A DNA stretch of 64,000 nucleotides from Siphonodentalium dalli (taxonomy: Eukaryota > Mollusca > Scaphopoda > Gadilida > Siphonodentaliidae): NCBI GenBank assembly GCA_032622095.1, contig CP136067.1:41213549-41277548 (forward strand), in the 5' to 3' direction. Below the pieces are notes generated by a model that was given only the letters and a program-made list of their open reading frames with translations, had not been told where the DNA came from and made no database searches. A program made the position numbers and the translations under genes. Below are positions 23,877 to 35,797 of the stretch, piece by piece. How positions within the stretch are numbered: the first letter of the stretch is position 1; each line of letters starts with the position of its first letter.

Positions 23877-24364
23877 TTAAAGGTACTCAACCCGTAAAGA
23901 GGGTCCCCATCTCAACAGATTCCAACAACAACAATCCGATCAGAGGGTCCTATATTACTATTTCTTTGGCTTTGGGGGTAAAAAATATTTGATTCGAGTC
24001 GAGGAACCCACCAAACAAAGCTCAGAGTTATTAGATATTGATTTTTGAAAATTCTTATGTTCTCGAGATGAGTACTTATAACTGCCGTCAATTTGGTAAC
24101 CTGCTCGAGATATTACGCCAAAATTCTATTCAAACAGACAAGGATGGATAACTCTATAATCAAGTGGGTAATAATAACGAATTTTTGACTATCTTCTGGG
24201 CCAGAAAGAATTCCCGATAATGAAAAATAATAGATTTCTAAAATCGATATCTAACAAATCTGAGCTTTGATGGGTGACTTCCTCGACTCGAATCAAATAT
24301 TTTTGACCCCCGAAGCCATTGAAATAGTAATTGAGAGGAGTTTTATCGGGTTGAGTACCTTTAA
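23877..24364. mobile_element. TTAA-flanked MITE, family B, copy 2
   Basis: It begins TTAAAGGTACTCAACCCG and ends CGGGTTGAGTACCTTTAA, a perfect 18-bp inverted repeat including TTAA on each side. The interior shares gagggtcccc and cctcgactcgaatcaaat with copy 1 at 4241-4690 and repeats cctcgactcg/cgagtcgagg in inverted orientation. No transposase. Confidence 0.85.
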
Positions 24365-24369
24365 TCTTG

Positions 24370-26762
24370 TCAAGTACGTTAATCCAGAGTATGCGCAACT
24401 GGCGCGAGATCTCGCAAAAGATCGCGAACTCTTTTGTTCCGTTTAAAAGCGGGCGTGATTGCGCGAGACTGCTGTTTCCAATGGTAATTGCATAAACAAC
24501 ATGGCGATAACCACGACAATTGTAGTCGTAACCGCATATATTAATGAAATAAAACAAAACCAAACATTTGTACGTGGGTTTAATATAACCAGAGGATTAC
24601 ATGAGCGTGATAATGCCAAACAAATCCTCATGTTTTCGTCTTCTTTTGTTTTAATAGCAATTATAGCATCGTATTGTTAATCCTGTGTGCAATTAATTAC
24701 GATTTTCGCACCCTTGCTACTAGTATTAGCCATTATATTGTCATGGCTGTCAAGATATAACTTATATTACTTATTTCAACAAAAAGTCGCCAATCCACAA
24801 CAGACGCTTTGGTTGTTTTGCCGATGGTGGTGATGTAATTAATTACCTATTATGACTAATTGCATTTCCCCAACATAGGCCCATACCCTGTGGATACACT
24901 GGATAGGTGTTACATGATAATCTAATATGGGTGATTTGAGTAAACAACTCCACATTCCTAATAGCTTTAAACATCCATAATTACACATACTTATAATCAA
25001 CCCATTCAATTATATTGTAGTGGCTATTTGTCAATAATTCCAACATGGCAGTAGAATTGTGTTAACATTGTTTTATGGTACATTTGAGATAGAGACCGTA
25101 ATTCTGGTCTAGCCTAAATAATTTGGGCATTATAATAATCCCATATTAGAAAAAGTGACAATGATAAAAAATTTAATGAAAACAAAAGCTAGGCGCCTAT
25201 TCAAAATCTCGAACACCATATAAGTGTTCTGATCCCACATTTGTAAGTAAGTATATGAAAGGGTTAAAGTGAAGAAAAGATCAAGACATTGTTTTATTGT
25301 GAATAGGTTCCCATCAGCTGTGTTTTTGAGATGTGACATTTATATAGAAAGTCATAAAATATTTAAAAACATAACGAATCCTGAATTAACATCACTCTGA
25401 GTATCATACAGGTATTCCTGAGGCGACGTTGAATTTGTTTTCCATGCATGCTTCTTGTTCATTGTAATCTTCTTACGTTTTTGAAGTTTTGGCATCTGCA
25501 AAAATATAAACATACATTACAGCAATATGATAAAGTGACATAATCTTCAACTTTTTTTTACATTCTACAATGAGATAATAGCTCTTTAATAATTTAATTT
25601 AAATGTAGTAAATGTAAATGTATTAGACATACATTTTATAAAACAAGGAACGCTCTTTATTGTTACACATCACATTCCATATGGTGTCACATGTAAAAAT
25701 AACATATGATTTCAATGATGATAACTAACTTGGCATAATATTATAACTTTCTAGGACGAAAGAGAATTGATGTTGCTAACTTGCTAGTCCAACAATGCAC
25801 GTGATGATATCATGACAATAATTTGATATGTTTAACGCATGTGAAGCACAACTGTCAATGAAACGATCCCAAACAAAACTTGCAAGTTTGTGTTTATTAT
25901 TATTATATAAGACACATTTAATTTTAAGTTAATTCCACGGTACATTACAAGTAAAACAGTTCCAGTATTATTCAAAGCTAAATTGGCCAGTGGGTTTTGT
26001 TAAATTTGTCTAGTGAATCGCCCAACAAAATTATTGAGTGCCATGGCATGTTTTCATTGCACCTGGCGAAATGGTGAAATTTTTGGAAACTTTGTACAAG
26101 TAATTATCGGTAATCTAATGCAAGATCAAACTGAAATTGCTTAGATTGTAGGAATACTGTCTTATGAACACAAACAGACTTGTCTGGTCGAAATTATATG
26201 AAGCAATCTACCTTTTTTGTGATTAGATAGGAACCATCTATTTCTACTGAAAAATAAGTCGAAATTAGGATACACAACCGATCTTTTGATACTTAGGTAA
26301 AAGTTTTGCAGTTTCGTGAACGCAACCGACAGTTTCTGGAAAATCAATTATTAAGAAACTTTAGGAGTACAAAATTTATCCCACACGACCAATTACGTTT
26401 ATTTAATTGAAGAAAAATTAAATGTTCGTAGTTTTCCCATTGTTCGTTGACAATCAAAACAACCAGAACAATCGTCGAATAAAGCCATCGAATTTACGTT
26501 TCTGCGGTCAGAAAACATTAATTAACTACAATCAAAACATACAACCAAACACGAAGAAAATACTTATTCAGTAAATAAAACATGTTACTTACTTATTATT
26601 GGAATTATTCACACTTATGTACTCCACAGAACAACTAAACAGGTACTTCAAACATCGTCTGAAATGTGATCTCGTCAATTCCCGTAGCGTTCGCGATATC
26701 TCCACGATGCGTTATAGAGCCAGCACTGTGAGTCTCGCATACTCTGGATAAAGGTACATGAT
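24370..26762. mobile_element. 2.4-kb element with terminal inverted repeats
   Basis: A perfect 14-bp inverted pair (ATCCAGAGTATGCG, 24382-24395; CGCATACTCTGGAT, 26736-26749) extends outward as an imperfect match (tcaagtacgtta versus tcatgtaccttt). GC-rich subterminal palindromes such as gcgagatctcgc occur inside the left end. No convincing target-site duplication or transposase is seen, so class is open; the interior is AT-rich with short frames only. Confidence 0.45.
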
Positions 26763-26988
26763 CTTGTCATCGGTCCATGTGTCTTTACCCTGCTACAAAT
26801 ATATCATCCCATTCTAATTGGAAGTTGTTCAAGGTATATGTCTTTAATGCGACATACTTCTCCAAGCGGTATTCGTATCAATGACAAGTAGAAACGAATA
26901 CTTAGGGTTTAATTTACTGTGCAGAAGAGGATTTATATAAGTTACATACTTACTCTTTATAACGAATCGGTCCCTGACGAGCTATATA

Positions 26989-27220
26989 CAGTAACGCTCT
27001 AATTAATCGACCTCTTAACCATAGCAGAATTATGGGTAACTTTTCAGGATTTAGTCGGAAATATGGCTTGTCGCCATTCATCGGAAAGCTCTCGGCTTGT
27101 TGCCATTCATCGGAAAGCTCTCGGCGAGAGCTTTCCGATGAATGGCAACAAGCCATATTTCCGACTAAATCCTGAAAAGTTACCCATAATTATGCTGTGG
27201 TTATGGAGTCGATTAATTAG
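26989..27220. mobile_element. Foldback Tc1/mariner-type MITE
   Basis: TA at 26987-26988 and 27221-27222 flank inverted ends CAGTAACGCTCTAATTAATC and TAGTAATGCCCTAATTAATC, as for Tc1/mariner derivatives. Nearly the whole element folds on itself around a single base at 27124 (ctctcg/cgagag). The left arm carries an additional 36-bp duplication (ggcttgt..gccattcatcgg). Copy number elsewhere in the window is one. Confidence 0.8.
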
Positions 27221-27566
27221 GGCATTACTATACGTGTAGAAACTATCCATGTACATCCACCGTTATTCGAAGATTGAATCGAGTGGTATGTATTGTGAGT
27301 TACTTATCTTTGACAACAATACAGTAGAGTTTGTTGGGAGAGTAACTTTACAATATAACCACACAACTCAAATATACTAGGTCGGAGGGGCGTAGATTTT
27401 ATTCTTCAGTATAATCGCATTGTTCAACGCTACATTTAGACAAACAGAAAACTTATACATGAAGTATCACGTGATTATTTGTAATATTGCCTGGACACTA
27501 TTGCTCACCACATGGTCACACACGTATACGTGAATGTATACATGAGGCGTCTACGTTGGCTCTCCC

Positions 27567-28010
27567 TTAAAGGCCCACTTAATTTTCGATCCACCAGATC
27601 ACATTATATACAACATATTCCATATTATATACCATTTGAAAGAGGAAGCTCCAATCATTGTATTGTCAATTGATCCGGTCGAATAAACTGGGAACATTGT
27701 TTTTGTCAAGGTACTGAGGTGTGTTCTGTGATTAATTTTGATCCAGACTGTACTATAAAGTCTATTATTCTCAATGGAAGGGGAATAACTCTATCACTTA
27801 GTTTGAATTCTGGTGCATTCAGGGTAAACACGGGGGACGTCTTGGAATGAATCTGAGAACCTCTATCACTTGGTGGACACTCCAAGGCCACAGCTGTTCC
27901 GTATTCTGGTGGAATATATATTTTTTTGGTTCCTCTTCCAAATGGTATATAATATGGGATATGTTGTGTATAATGTAAGCTGGTCATTCGAAAATTAATT
28001 GGGCCTTTAA
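27567..28010. mobile_element. TTAA-flanked MITE, family A, copy 3
   Basis: Ends TTAAAGGCCCACTTAATTTTCG and the complement of ttcgaaaattaattgggcc, with TTAA outside both. It shares aatggaaggggaataactc and gaaagaggaagctcc with the copies at 21085 and 60026. It lies immediately downstream of the BBE-like exon on the minus strand, and the long minus-strand frame ending at 27706 runs into it by chance. Confidence 0.75.
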
Positions 28011-28137
28011 ATGTTGGTGTTTTCCTGAATATGAGCATAGCATAGTTCAGCATACACTCTAAAAACATGAAGTTTTCATAAGGCTCTTGGGAGCTTGGAC
28101 TTTCATAGAAATTTAACTCTATTTTAACGGTATATAC

Positions 28138-28458
28138 GGTGTGTATTGGTTTCTTCAAATTTTTAAGAATAAAAATATTTTCGTATCTCGGAGGCTCGTG
28201 GAGTTTGAACGTGAATTTTGTTGCAACTCCATACGTCCCTCCTCCTCCGCCTCGAAGCGCCCAGAAGAGATCAGTATTCTGGTTTTCATTATCGACGATC
28301 ATTTGGCCATCCACTCTAACAATTCTGACTTCCAGAAGGTTATCCACGGCCAGTCCTAGCATCCTGGTGTATGGGCTGTGACCACCACCCATCGTGTACC
28401 CACTCACGGATACAGTAAGTGCGCTCCCTCCAACAGCCAGCCGCCCGACATCATGGAC
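28138..28458 (-). pseudogene. Berberine-bridge-enzyme-like FAD oxidoreductase, exon with second half of FAD domain
   Basis: After an acceptor (attatctacag) the frame gives VHDVGRLAVGG, GYTMGGGHSP, GLAVDNLLEVRIV, DLFWALRGGGGGTYGVAT and FTFKLHEPP, the diagnostic order of the PCMH-type FAD-binding fold in BBE-like oxidases. It joins in phase 0 to the exon ending at 30473 and rebuilds the continuous YKKV-HDVG segment. The 3' boundary is uncertain; a GTATAT near 28137 is one candidate, and a MITE begins 130 bp on. The C-terminal substrate-binding and BBE motifs were not found downstream, so with the damaged exon at 32.2 kb the locus looks non-functional. Confidence 0.75.
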
Positions 28459-28483
28459 CTGTAGATAATAGAGCGGGCGATCA

Positions 28484-28512
28484 CAATAACAACAACAACA
28501 ACAACGACGCCG
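28484..28512. repeat. (AAC)n simple repeat
   Basis: Run of aac/aca triplets grading into acg triplets, within the BBE-like intron. Confidence 0.8.
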
Positions 28513-29069
28513 ACGACATCAACTACGTCTGGTTTCATGAATGCACCACCTCATAATTTCGTTAAAACAACTATTCCTTCAAATAATTACAACAACTACG
28601 GCTTAACACTGAAGGTTTCTCATTCACCACACCAGAACGTTACGCCTCTATAAATGCGGACCAAAAAATCTACTAATCGGCATAAATACACCCTACGATC
28701 GTTGGTCTATATTCCATCTGGGACATACCTCATCGGCAATGCTAACTGTTATATTATTCATTGTGTTCCTGCAACAAAATCTTCAAGAGTGTCCCAGCCA
28801 ATGTCCACACATAAATATCTAAAGCAATTAACACGGTCAAAAAGTTACATATACTGCAACAATGAGACATCCGCGAATACATAATCATACAAAATGTCTC
28901 GCAATTTAGTGAGTACGTTAATCAAAGTTACGGTTACCCCATAGCTCAATTTTGTGTTTGTGTTATAAATTGTATCCTTAAAAAATAACACATTTAAATA
29001 AAGAATATAAACAGAAACCGATTCATAACAATACCGTGCAAGTACAATACATTTATTATATATGTTACT

Positions 29070-29350
29070 ATTTAGAAGCCGAACGGTAGCGTACTGGTCA
29101 CTCGTGGTAGCCGACCGGGGAACTCGGTCAGATACTAAGTTTGGCAGGCTCAACAGTCTCATTCGAGATCACTGAATAAAGTTCAGAATGAAAGATGCCG
29201 ACTTCCCTCTTAATACATTGTCCAGGTATGTTGTCGTGGGTGCAGTACGCCGTCCGATCTGGCGGGGACAGTAATGGCTGGCCCTGAGTAAACTCCTCGT
29301 TGTGTGCCTGTTAAAGAACGCTAATTGGACGTGCTAGCACCTGTATACCA
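29070..29350 (+). mobile_element. Possible tRNA-related SINE
   Basis: TAGCGTACTGG near 29085 fits the polymerase III box A consensus. A degraded box B (attcgagatc) follows about 70 bp later, then a unique-looking body (ggcggggacag, cctgttaaagaacgc). Ends and tail are unclear, so this is tentative. Confidence 0.4.
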
Positions 29351-29562
29351 AAGCGTCTAAATAACCATAATTTGTTCCTGCACTGAAATATCTACAGATA
29401 CAGACACACGGTATATATATGTTGCTCTATGTCTTCTACAATTTCCGAAAATAACTCGCATCGTTTGAAATCTATAATGTGTTGTTCTGCGATATATCCC
29501 CATAGCTCCTATCACAGGCTAAAACACATTCACAGAGTACAGCCTAGAGGGCGTAATGACCA

Positions 29563-29712
29563 CGCCGGCAACGATGACGACGACAACGACAACGACAACA
29601 ACAACAACAAACAGCATATCGACATCACTGGCCTGCAGATTATGCTGGAGCGCGCCATCATATCAACACGACACCAACGATGACGACGAAAACAACAACA
29701 AAAACAACAATA
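29563..29712. repeat. (ACG/AAC)n simple repeat cluster
   Basis: Imperfect runs of acg, aca and aac triplets from 29563-29610 and 29675-29712 surround a short unique stretch. Open frames across them (Asp/Asn or Thr runs) are low complexity and not called. Confidence 0.7.
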
Positions 29713-30472
29713 CTAGCCATTCACACGCTGGTCATCATATAATCACCGCTGTGGGCAGTTAGCCCCGTTGCGGGCGTCAGTAAACCGTACATCGGGCTAT
29801 AACAGTTAGAGTTTTCCACACCAGGGTTAGTCTAATTAGTTAAAAGTAGTCAATTTAAAAGTTATACCAACCAATGGAAGACGTGCATGGTAGGCAATGC
29901 CAGTTTATGCTGTGACAGGAGATTAGAGAAAATTCAGATATCAGTTCTCGAGAAAAACACAATCTTAGTCGAGCACATTCGTAAATGCGGGGTAAATTTA
30001 AGTTTCATTCAGGAAAACATTCACTGCAGACACTTCTCGAGAATTTTTATTTTTCAAACATGTGTTTCTATAATAAAAACCCCATATCCATATCCAGTAA
30101 CTCGAATAAAGACATCTTTCCGAACATACTGTACACCGATAAAGTAAAACGTAATGCGGGCAGGAGTAAACACCGACGCGGGCAAAAATCTATATTTATT
30201 ACTAATATTACTACTACCATTATTACGGCTGGCAAAACACATCATGAAACCTCACCATGCACACTCTCACAATATCATGTTATTTGTTCAGTCTGTATGA
30301 TACACCACAATTGTAAATCCAACAAAGCCACTGCTGTATGGAACTCATAATAGACCACCGGACTGCGAACTCATTTCAATTTGTTGACAGCGAACACAGG
30401 TCAGACATGCTGATCACTGGACCATGTAGTTCCCCAACAATAGACAGAAATTCCTCTCCCGTTCAATCTTAC

Positions 30473-30780
30473 CTTCTTATAAACCAATTTCCACGTTGAC
30501 CCTGATTCTGCTGTGACCTCTCCATACGTACTCCGGGCGGTCCTCGAAGCGTTGGCACTTATTTCCGTCATTGTCGATAAGTTTATCAGTATTGAGTCCT
30601 GCCCCGCAGACCTCCCTATGAAGTCATGTCCCGACGACTGAATCGTAACTCTGATATTATTTTCTCTGGCGAAATTCATACATTTTTGAACATCGACTTC
30701 CGATTGAACGAATACGATCACAAACGGTACTGATTCGTAGTATGACGAGCCCTTCATTTTCCGTGCTTCGGTATAGTTAC
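30473..30780 (-). pseudogene. Berberine-bridge-enzyme-like FAD oxidoreductase, exon with first half of FAD domain
   Basis: Bounded by acceptor tttcattccag and donor GTAAGA (minus strand). It encodes NYTEARKMKGSSYYESVP, then FVQSEVDVQKCMNFAR, VTIQSSGHDFIGRS, SILINLSTM and ESGSTWKLVYKK. The SSGHDF..GRS segment is the FAD-contacting loop with the histidine normally involved in covalent flavin attachment. These enzymes oxidise alcohols, sugars or alkaloids in secretory compartments or outside the cell; the substrate cannot be told. This exon is open and intact. It joins in phase 0 to 28458 and needs phase 1 from upstream. Confidence 0.8.
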
Positions 30781-31388
30781 CTGGAATGAAAGTTAATGAT
30801 TAAACAAAGACGGATAACTCTAAAACAGGAAACGTAAACATCACCATGGTGGCGAACATTCAAACATATCTCATTTGGGATTAGTTAACCTATCACCGAG
30901 ATATATTTACTTTATATTTTTTTTTAAATCAATATTTCCGGATTTAAAAAAAACCCAAACAACTCTAGAACAGAAAATGCGAACAAAATGGTTTGATAGT
31001 CCTTCGTCTTTATATTGGACGCCCATACCAAATTTCGTTGAAATCTAACACCATGCCGTGACGGACGGGCGGACGGGCGGGTTGTTTTTCATGGTTTATT
31101 ATAGGTTATCTCCGTCCGGCAACAATTCAGTGGGGTGAATTGATGTCCATTTTGAACCCCAATACGGAGACATCCAGGTATCAAATATCTACGAACCCCA
31201 CGTTAGAGCCGAAGATAACGATATTGTCCCCCAACAAAATATGTATATGGCCTCAAGACTTAGTATCACAACATTAAGAGAGCAGAAGCTTAAGCTATAT
31301 GCTATACACATGGTTATAAGGGATACATTTAACAGGTATTAACTAAGAAATAATTGACCTGCATTGGATTTTCAATGTTATAAGATTA

Positions 31389-31880
31389 CAGTACCAGTCA
31401 GAAGAAGTGATATATTGAGGCGCGCCTTTATTTCGCTTAATTTCGAAAAAGTCGCGATTATAGCGCAATACCAAAAATATGTCGCGCTTATTATTGCGAT
31501 ATTGAACGCAAAATATTGCGATATTAAGCGCGCTAAATTTCATACAGACCCGATAGTGTACGTTATATTTATATTAGATAAATACTGTGCATATAGTGTA
31601 CATATATAGTGTACATATAGCATTTGCAACAACTATAATTATATACAAATCTAAAACATTGTCTCTATTTATGCAATAAACAATATCGAAGTAATAATTT
31701 GATTTAAATGTCACAATTTTGAGCGCAAGATGACGTAGTATTAAGTGCGAAATATTGCGATATTAAGCGCAAACTATTGCAATAATATCGCAAGCGGCGC
31801 GCTTATAAGCATTTCCAATTGCAATATTATTGGGCGCGAAAATAGCGCGCTTAATATACCACTTCTTTTCACTGGTACTG
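31389..31880. mobile_element. Tc1/mariner-type MITE rich in GCG palindromes
   Basis: TA flanks both ends (31387-31388, 31881-31882). Ends are CAGTACCAGTCAGAAGAAGT and the complement of acttcttttcactggtactg, a 20-bp inverted repeat with two mismatches. The interior repeatedly shows ttgcgatattaagcgc and gcgcgc-type words on both strands, so it can fold extensively. No transposase. Confidence 0.8.
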
Positions 31881-32170
31881 TAAAACACTCACATGTGTCG
31901 ATCTACATGGTCTCTACGGCTGTCACCCTCATCGGTACTATAGCTATACCTCTATTGTGATTTATGTCTGATGGATAACCAGTAAGCATGTCGTTGACGT
32001 GATGTACGTCTTCTTTCTTGACGACAACGTCAACCAAAAATAGTTCCGGCTTGTATTCCGCTAGATGTATACACTAATATGTATATAATGGCTGGGATTC
32101 CGTTGAATACATGTGCCTCACGTCAATCGGTGTGGAATAAAAACGAATTCATGAAATATCTGACACAAAC

Positions 32171-32372
32171 CTGATGCGATTTTGCTTGCCGCTCCTGCAT
32201 GGTATGCTATTTTCGGATAAATACTTTCCATCCAGACTTCTCAGGAATTCGGCCCATTTTTAATCTTCCGGCCAGCAGTCATCTGAAGGTCCGCGATACC
32301 GACTTGAATTAGACGCGGCATTCGCAGAAAGCGCAAACAAAGCGAGTAATAGTCCAGCCTCGCTGCATGATG
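32171..32372 (-). pseudogene. Putative N-terminal exon of the BBE-like gene, with stop and frameshift
   Basis: After a strong acceptor (tttctcttgtag) one frame gives SEAGLLLALFALSANAAS, a signal-peptide-like hydrophobic stretch, then DDCWPED, the Cys-Trp-Pro typical of the BBE N-terminus. A TAA at 32260-32262 interrupts it, followed in frame by KWAEFLRSLDGK. The last part continues only in another frame (IAYHAGAASKIASG), which ends in phase 1 and fits the exon at 30780. So one stop and one frameshift separate the parts. Decay is the simplest reading; sequencing error or a different exon structure are alternatives. Confidence 0.5.
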
Positions 32373-32979
32373 CTACAAGAGAAACGAAATCGAGATCCAA
32401 TTATGCTTTCATGCATTATATAATTCCTATATAAGTGTGAGCAAAAATATAACACAATTAAATAGAACAGTTATAATAGCAGTTAAGGTGGATTAACCAC
32501 TAGATGGTCGAATGTCCGATATAGGTCATCTCTATCACCTTCCGGTACATGTATTGCTTCAACTAAATATGCTCCTGCAACACTTACGGAGCTAAATGAC
32601 ACAGTAGAGGCTACAGTGAAGTAATCCAGGGGATAGCGCCCCCAACGGACCAAGATGCAGGAGAGTATTAAATACACACTGGACCCTGTTTGGTTAATTG
32701 GATATTTTATATTTACAGATACAAAATGAAATAAATCATTTCTATACTTGAATTTCAATAACCAGACAAAAGTGGCTTATGACCAATGTTGAAGTGTGAG
32801 TGTAAGATATTAATATTTTACTGCGATCCTGACATTACTGTCAAAATCACGAAATTTAAATGTAAAAATCCTGCCCGATTATATCAATTTTATTTGAAAA
32901 AGTTATTTGCACAGAGTCTGATGACAGTCTTTCATATTATATATGCCTTCCACACTTAAGGTATATATTCACATCATAA

Positions 32980-34080
32980 TATGTAGCAATTTGGTGGAAA
33001 TCGGCGCTAAAAATAACACTTGTTTCATTGTGCCCCTCTCCCCTTCCGTGCACCTCTGACTCGAACGGCGCCATAGCATGGAGATTACTCAGATTAGTAT
33101 ACGTTTATATATAAAGCACACAATTAGACACATTATGTAGACGACTATATATAAAATTGGTGCAAATCGGCGACAAAACAAATTCGTATCAATTTTACCG
33201 CCCCCCCCCCAATCTCTCACCCAAACTACACCAATTTGGCATATGTAAACCACACGATTAGATTCCTCACGGAAATCGGCGCTAAAAATATATAAGTTTG
33301 GTGGTAATCGGCGAATAAAAAAATCTTAAATTCTTATCAAATTTAGTGCCCTCCCCTCCAACTCGCTCCCATGCAACGGCACCATTTTAGCGTCTTTAAA
33401 TCACACGATTAGATTGTTCGTACGATGGGGGCGTACTAAATTTGATAATAATTTGTATAGTCGCCGATTAGGTACCAAACTTATAGATAATCATCACCAT
33501 GATATCAGGAGTCTAAGGATGTGGCTTCAAGCTGTCAACAATGGTGCACTGAAGGGTAGAAGGGCACCAAAATTGATCATACAAAAAAACATTTTAGCGC
33601 CGATTTCTACCAAATTGATTCACATTCTTCTTCATGATACGAGGAATATAATCGTGTGATTTAAAAACGCCAAATATGTGCCGTTTAGGTGGGAGATGGG
33701 GTGCTAAATTTGATAAGAATTTGTTTAGTCGCCGGTTACCTCTAAACTTATAGATAATCATCTCCATGATATCAGGAATATGATCGTGTGGTTTACAGAT
33801 GTGAAAAGTGGCGCCGTTCGAGTCAGGGGTGTACATTGCGGGGAGGGGCTAATATTTTCTAAAGTGATGTTATTGGTGACAAGGTCAGAAAGGGTTGAAA
33901 TATTTTTGTCGTCGATTTCCACCAACTCTCCATGATATGGCTCCTTTCGAGTCAGTGGTGCGCGTTGCGGGAGAGTGGCACCAAAATTGATATAACTAAA
34001 TTTTAGAGCCGATTCCACGAAATTGATACACATTCATCTACATTATACGAAAAATCTAATCGTATGATTTAAAGACGCCA
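32980..34080. repeat. Inverted and tandem repeat cluster
   Basis: About 32990-33420 carries several plus-strand copies of ggtggaaatcggcgctaaa and related words. 33560-34080 carries the complements (tttagcgccgatttctacc, aaattgatacacattc, aatctaatcgt) at least three times with 110-190-bp spacing. The two halves face each other around 33490. This is a non-coding repeat cluster, probably part of a larger transposon; the short frames on the minus strand repeat with it. Confidence 0.65.
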
Positions 34081-34280
34081 AATTGCAATGATGCCGCTTG
34101 ATCGGTGGAACTAAATCTGATAAGAAAAATCTATTCCAAACACGTCGACTGTACGATTTGTCAGTTTTTACTAAGAAGGTCCTTGAAATATGTAGATCCC
34201 CCCTGAGGCTACTACCACTAGCCTGTCGAACTGAAACAGTGTAACTAACGAATATTGACCACCCATTCATATTTTATGTC

Positions 34281-35797
34281 ATACATATACATGTATACCT
34301 GTAATGACCATATATTGTATTTACGTATACACACATGTAATGTCTGTTATTGACTACCAGACAAATAACTGAATTGAATTGAAGTACCCGCAGTTGTAAA
34401 TAAATAAATACTTCTTTATTGGTGGGACGAATTAATCGCGTTAAACAAACATGACAATCACTCGGACAAGGTGAACCACTACTTATAATCCATGTATAAG
34501 AATGACGTTTTCTGATGCCAATTGGATATACAATTTATGAGAATACGTGTAACACTTTGAGCAAGAGTATTCTCTATTCCCGCCCTATGTCCACAGCAGA
34601 GGGTTTCACATCACTTTAACCTGGGCAAAACTGGTATAACATAACATGTGAATCACGTGTAATCAACTTACCTGGACAGGCAGATAAGTTCTCTATAAGC
34701 CCATGCAGTACCTGTGCACTATCCGCTATACCTTGGACAAGTGTACTGGAGAGGAAAGGCCACGATTTTGAATAGCGAAATCTTTTTTAAACTAATGTAT
34801 ACAGCATATAAGCTAGCATTGTCGTCCTGGTAAGAAGAATGGTCATTCAAGGGTTCTGTTCAGAATGCTTCGGTAACCTCTCGCAGTTTATTATAATGGC
34901 GTTTTCCCTCACAATAACATATGACTCGGTCTGATACTGTATACATAATATGTATGGCCACTTACGAACTTTGAAAACTTTACTATTGCTATAGCTATGA
35001 GTAGCCATTCATACCCACATCAAAGGGGCCCAAGGCACTCGCTGAGTAAATGTGCAAAAAAAATAAAATACAAATGTTTGTAAAAACATCACCACAAAGA
35101 CGAACATGGAGAAATAGATAAACATTTTTCTCATATTAAATATTGATCGATTTCCAATAACGAGATTTCGTGCATTGAAACCAAAGTTATGTAAACAAAA
35201 CTGTTACAGTGATTTATCAACAAACATCGCTACTCGTGTAGTAAGTTAAAATATTTTCAGAATATTTGTCAATGCTTTGACCTTTTCCAATGTTTACCGT
35301 CAAGTTTTGATTAAACTCTGATATCTTATTTGACTATAATAGCATGAACTTTTATCGGTAATTCTATTATAACGGTGACGCTTACACAACAATGGTGTTG
35401 ACGTGCGAAATCGCGTAATCGCATTAACAGAGAGTTATTATTAATGAAAATAAAAACAAAGCCAATTAATTTGTTCATGTACTTGTTGATGATAGTTAAG
35501 TAGTTTTACAGACTTATGTCATTTCGCACGAACCCACTTCAAATATCTTGAATCCCTTTAACACTTACTATACTAGTTACTCATCGATGAGTGTTTCCCC
35601 TAGGAAATGGTCAAATCAAATGTTTCACAAGCAGCAGGTCGTTTTGTTGACCTGATAGTATCTTGGACAAATTTCCCACCAAATAATATAGAAAATTAAA
35701 AAGTAAATCCGGGACCGATTTTCAAGTTTGATCTGAGTTGAGGGATATCTCAATGTGCCATTCCGATCGATACATGGACATTTTTATAAGAAGCAAG
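34281..35797. other. No recognised feature
   Basis: AT-rich sequence without family resemblance, transposon ends or RNA-gene boxes. A short (taaa)n-type run occurs at 34400-34412. Confidence 0.4.

Noticed and set aside
23398-23880. 160-codon open frame on the plus strand
   Set aside because: Aromatic and isoleucine-rich AT-driven composition, no motif, and termination at a MITE edge.
27706-28137. Lower part of the 233-codon BBE frame as real protein
   Set aside because: Below about 28010 it lies inside the family A MITE, and between 28010 and 28138 it has no BBE resemblance; the exon probably ends near 28138.
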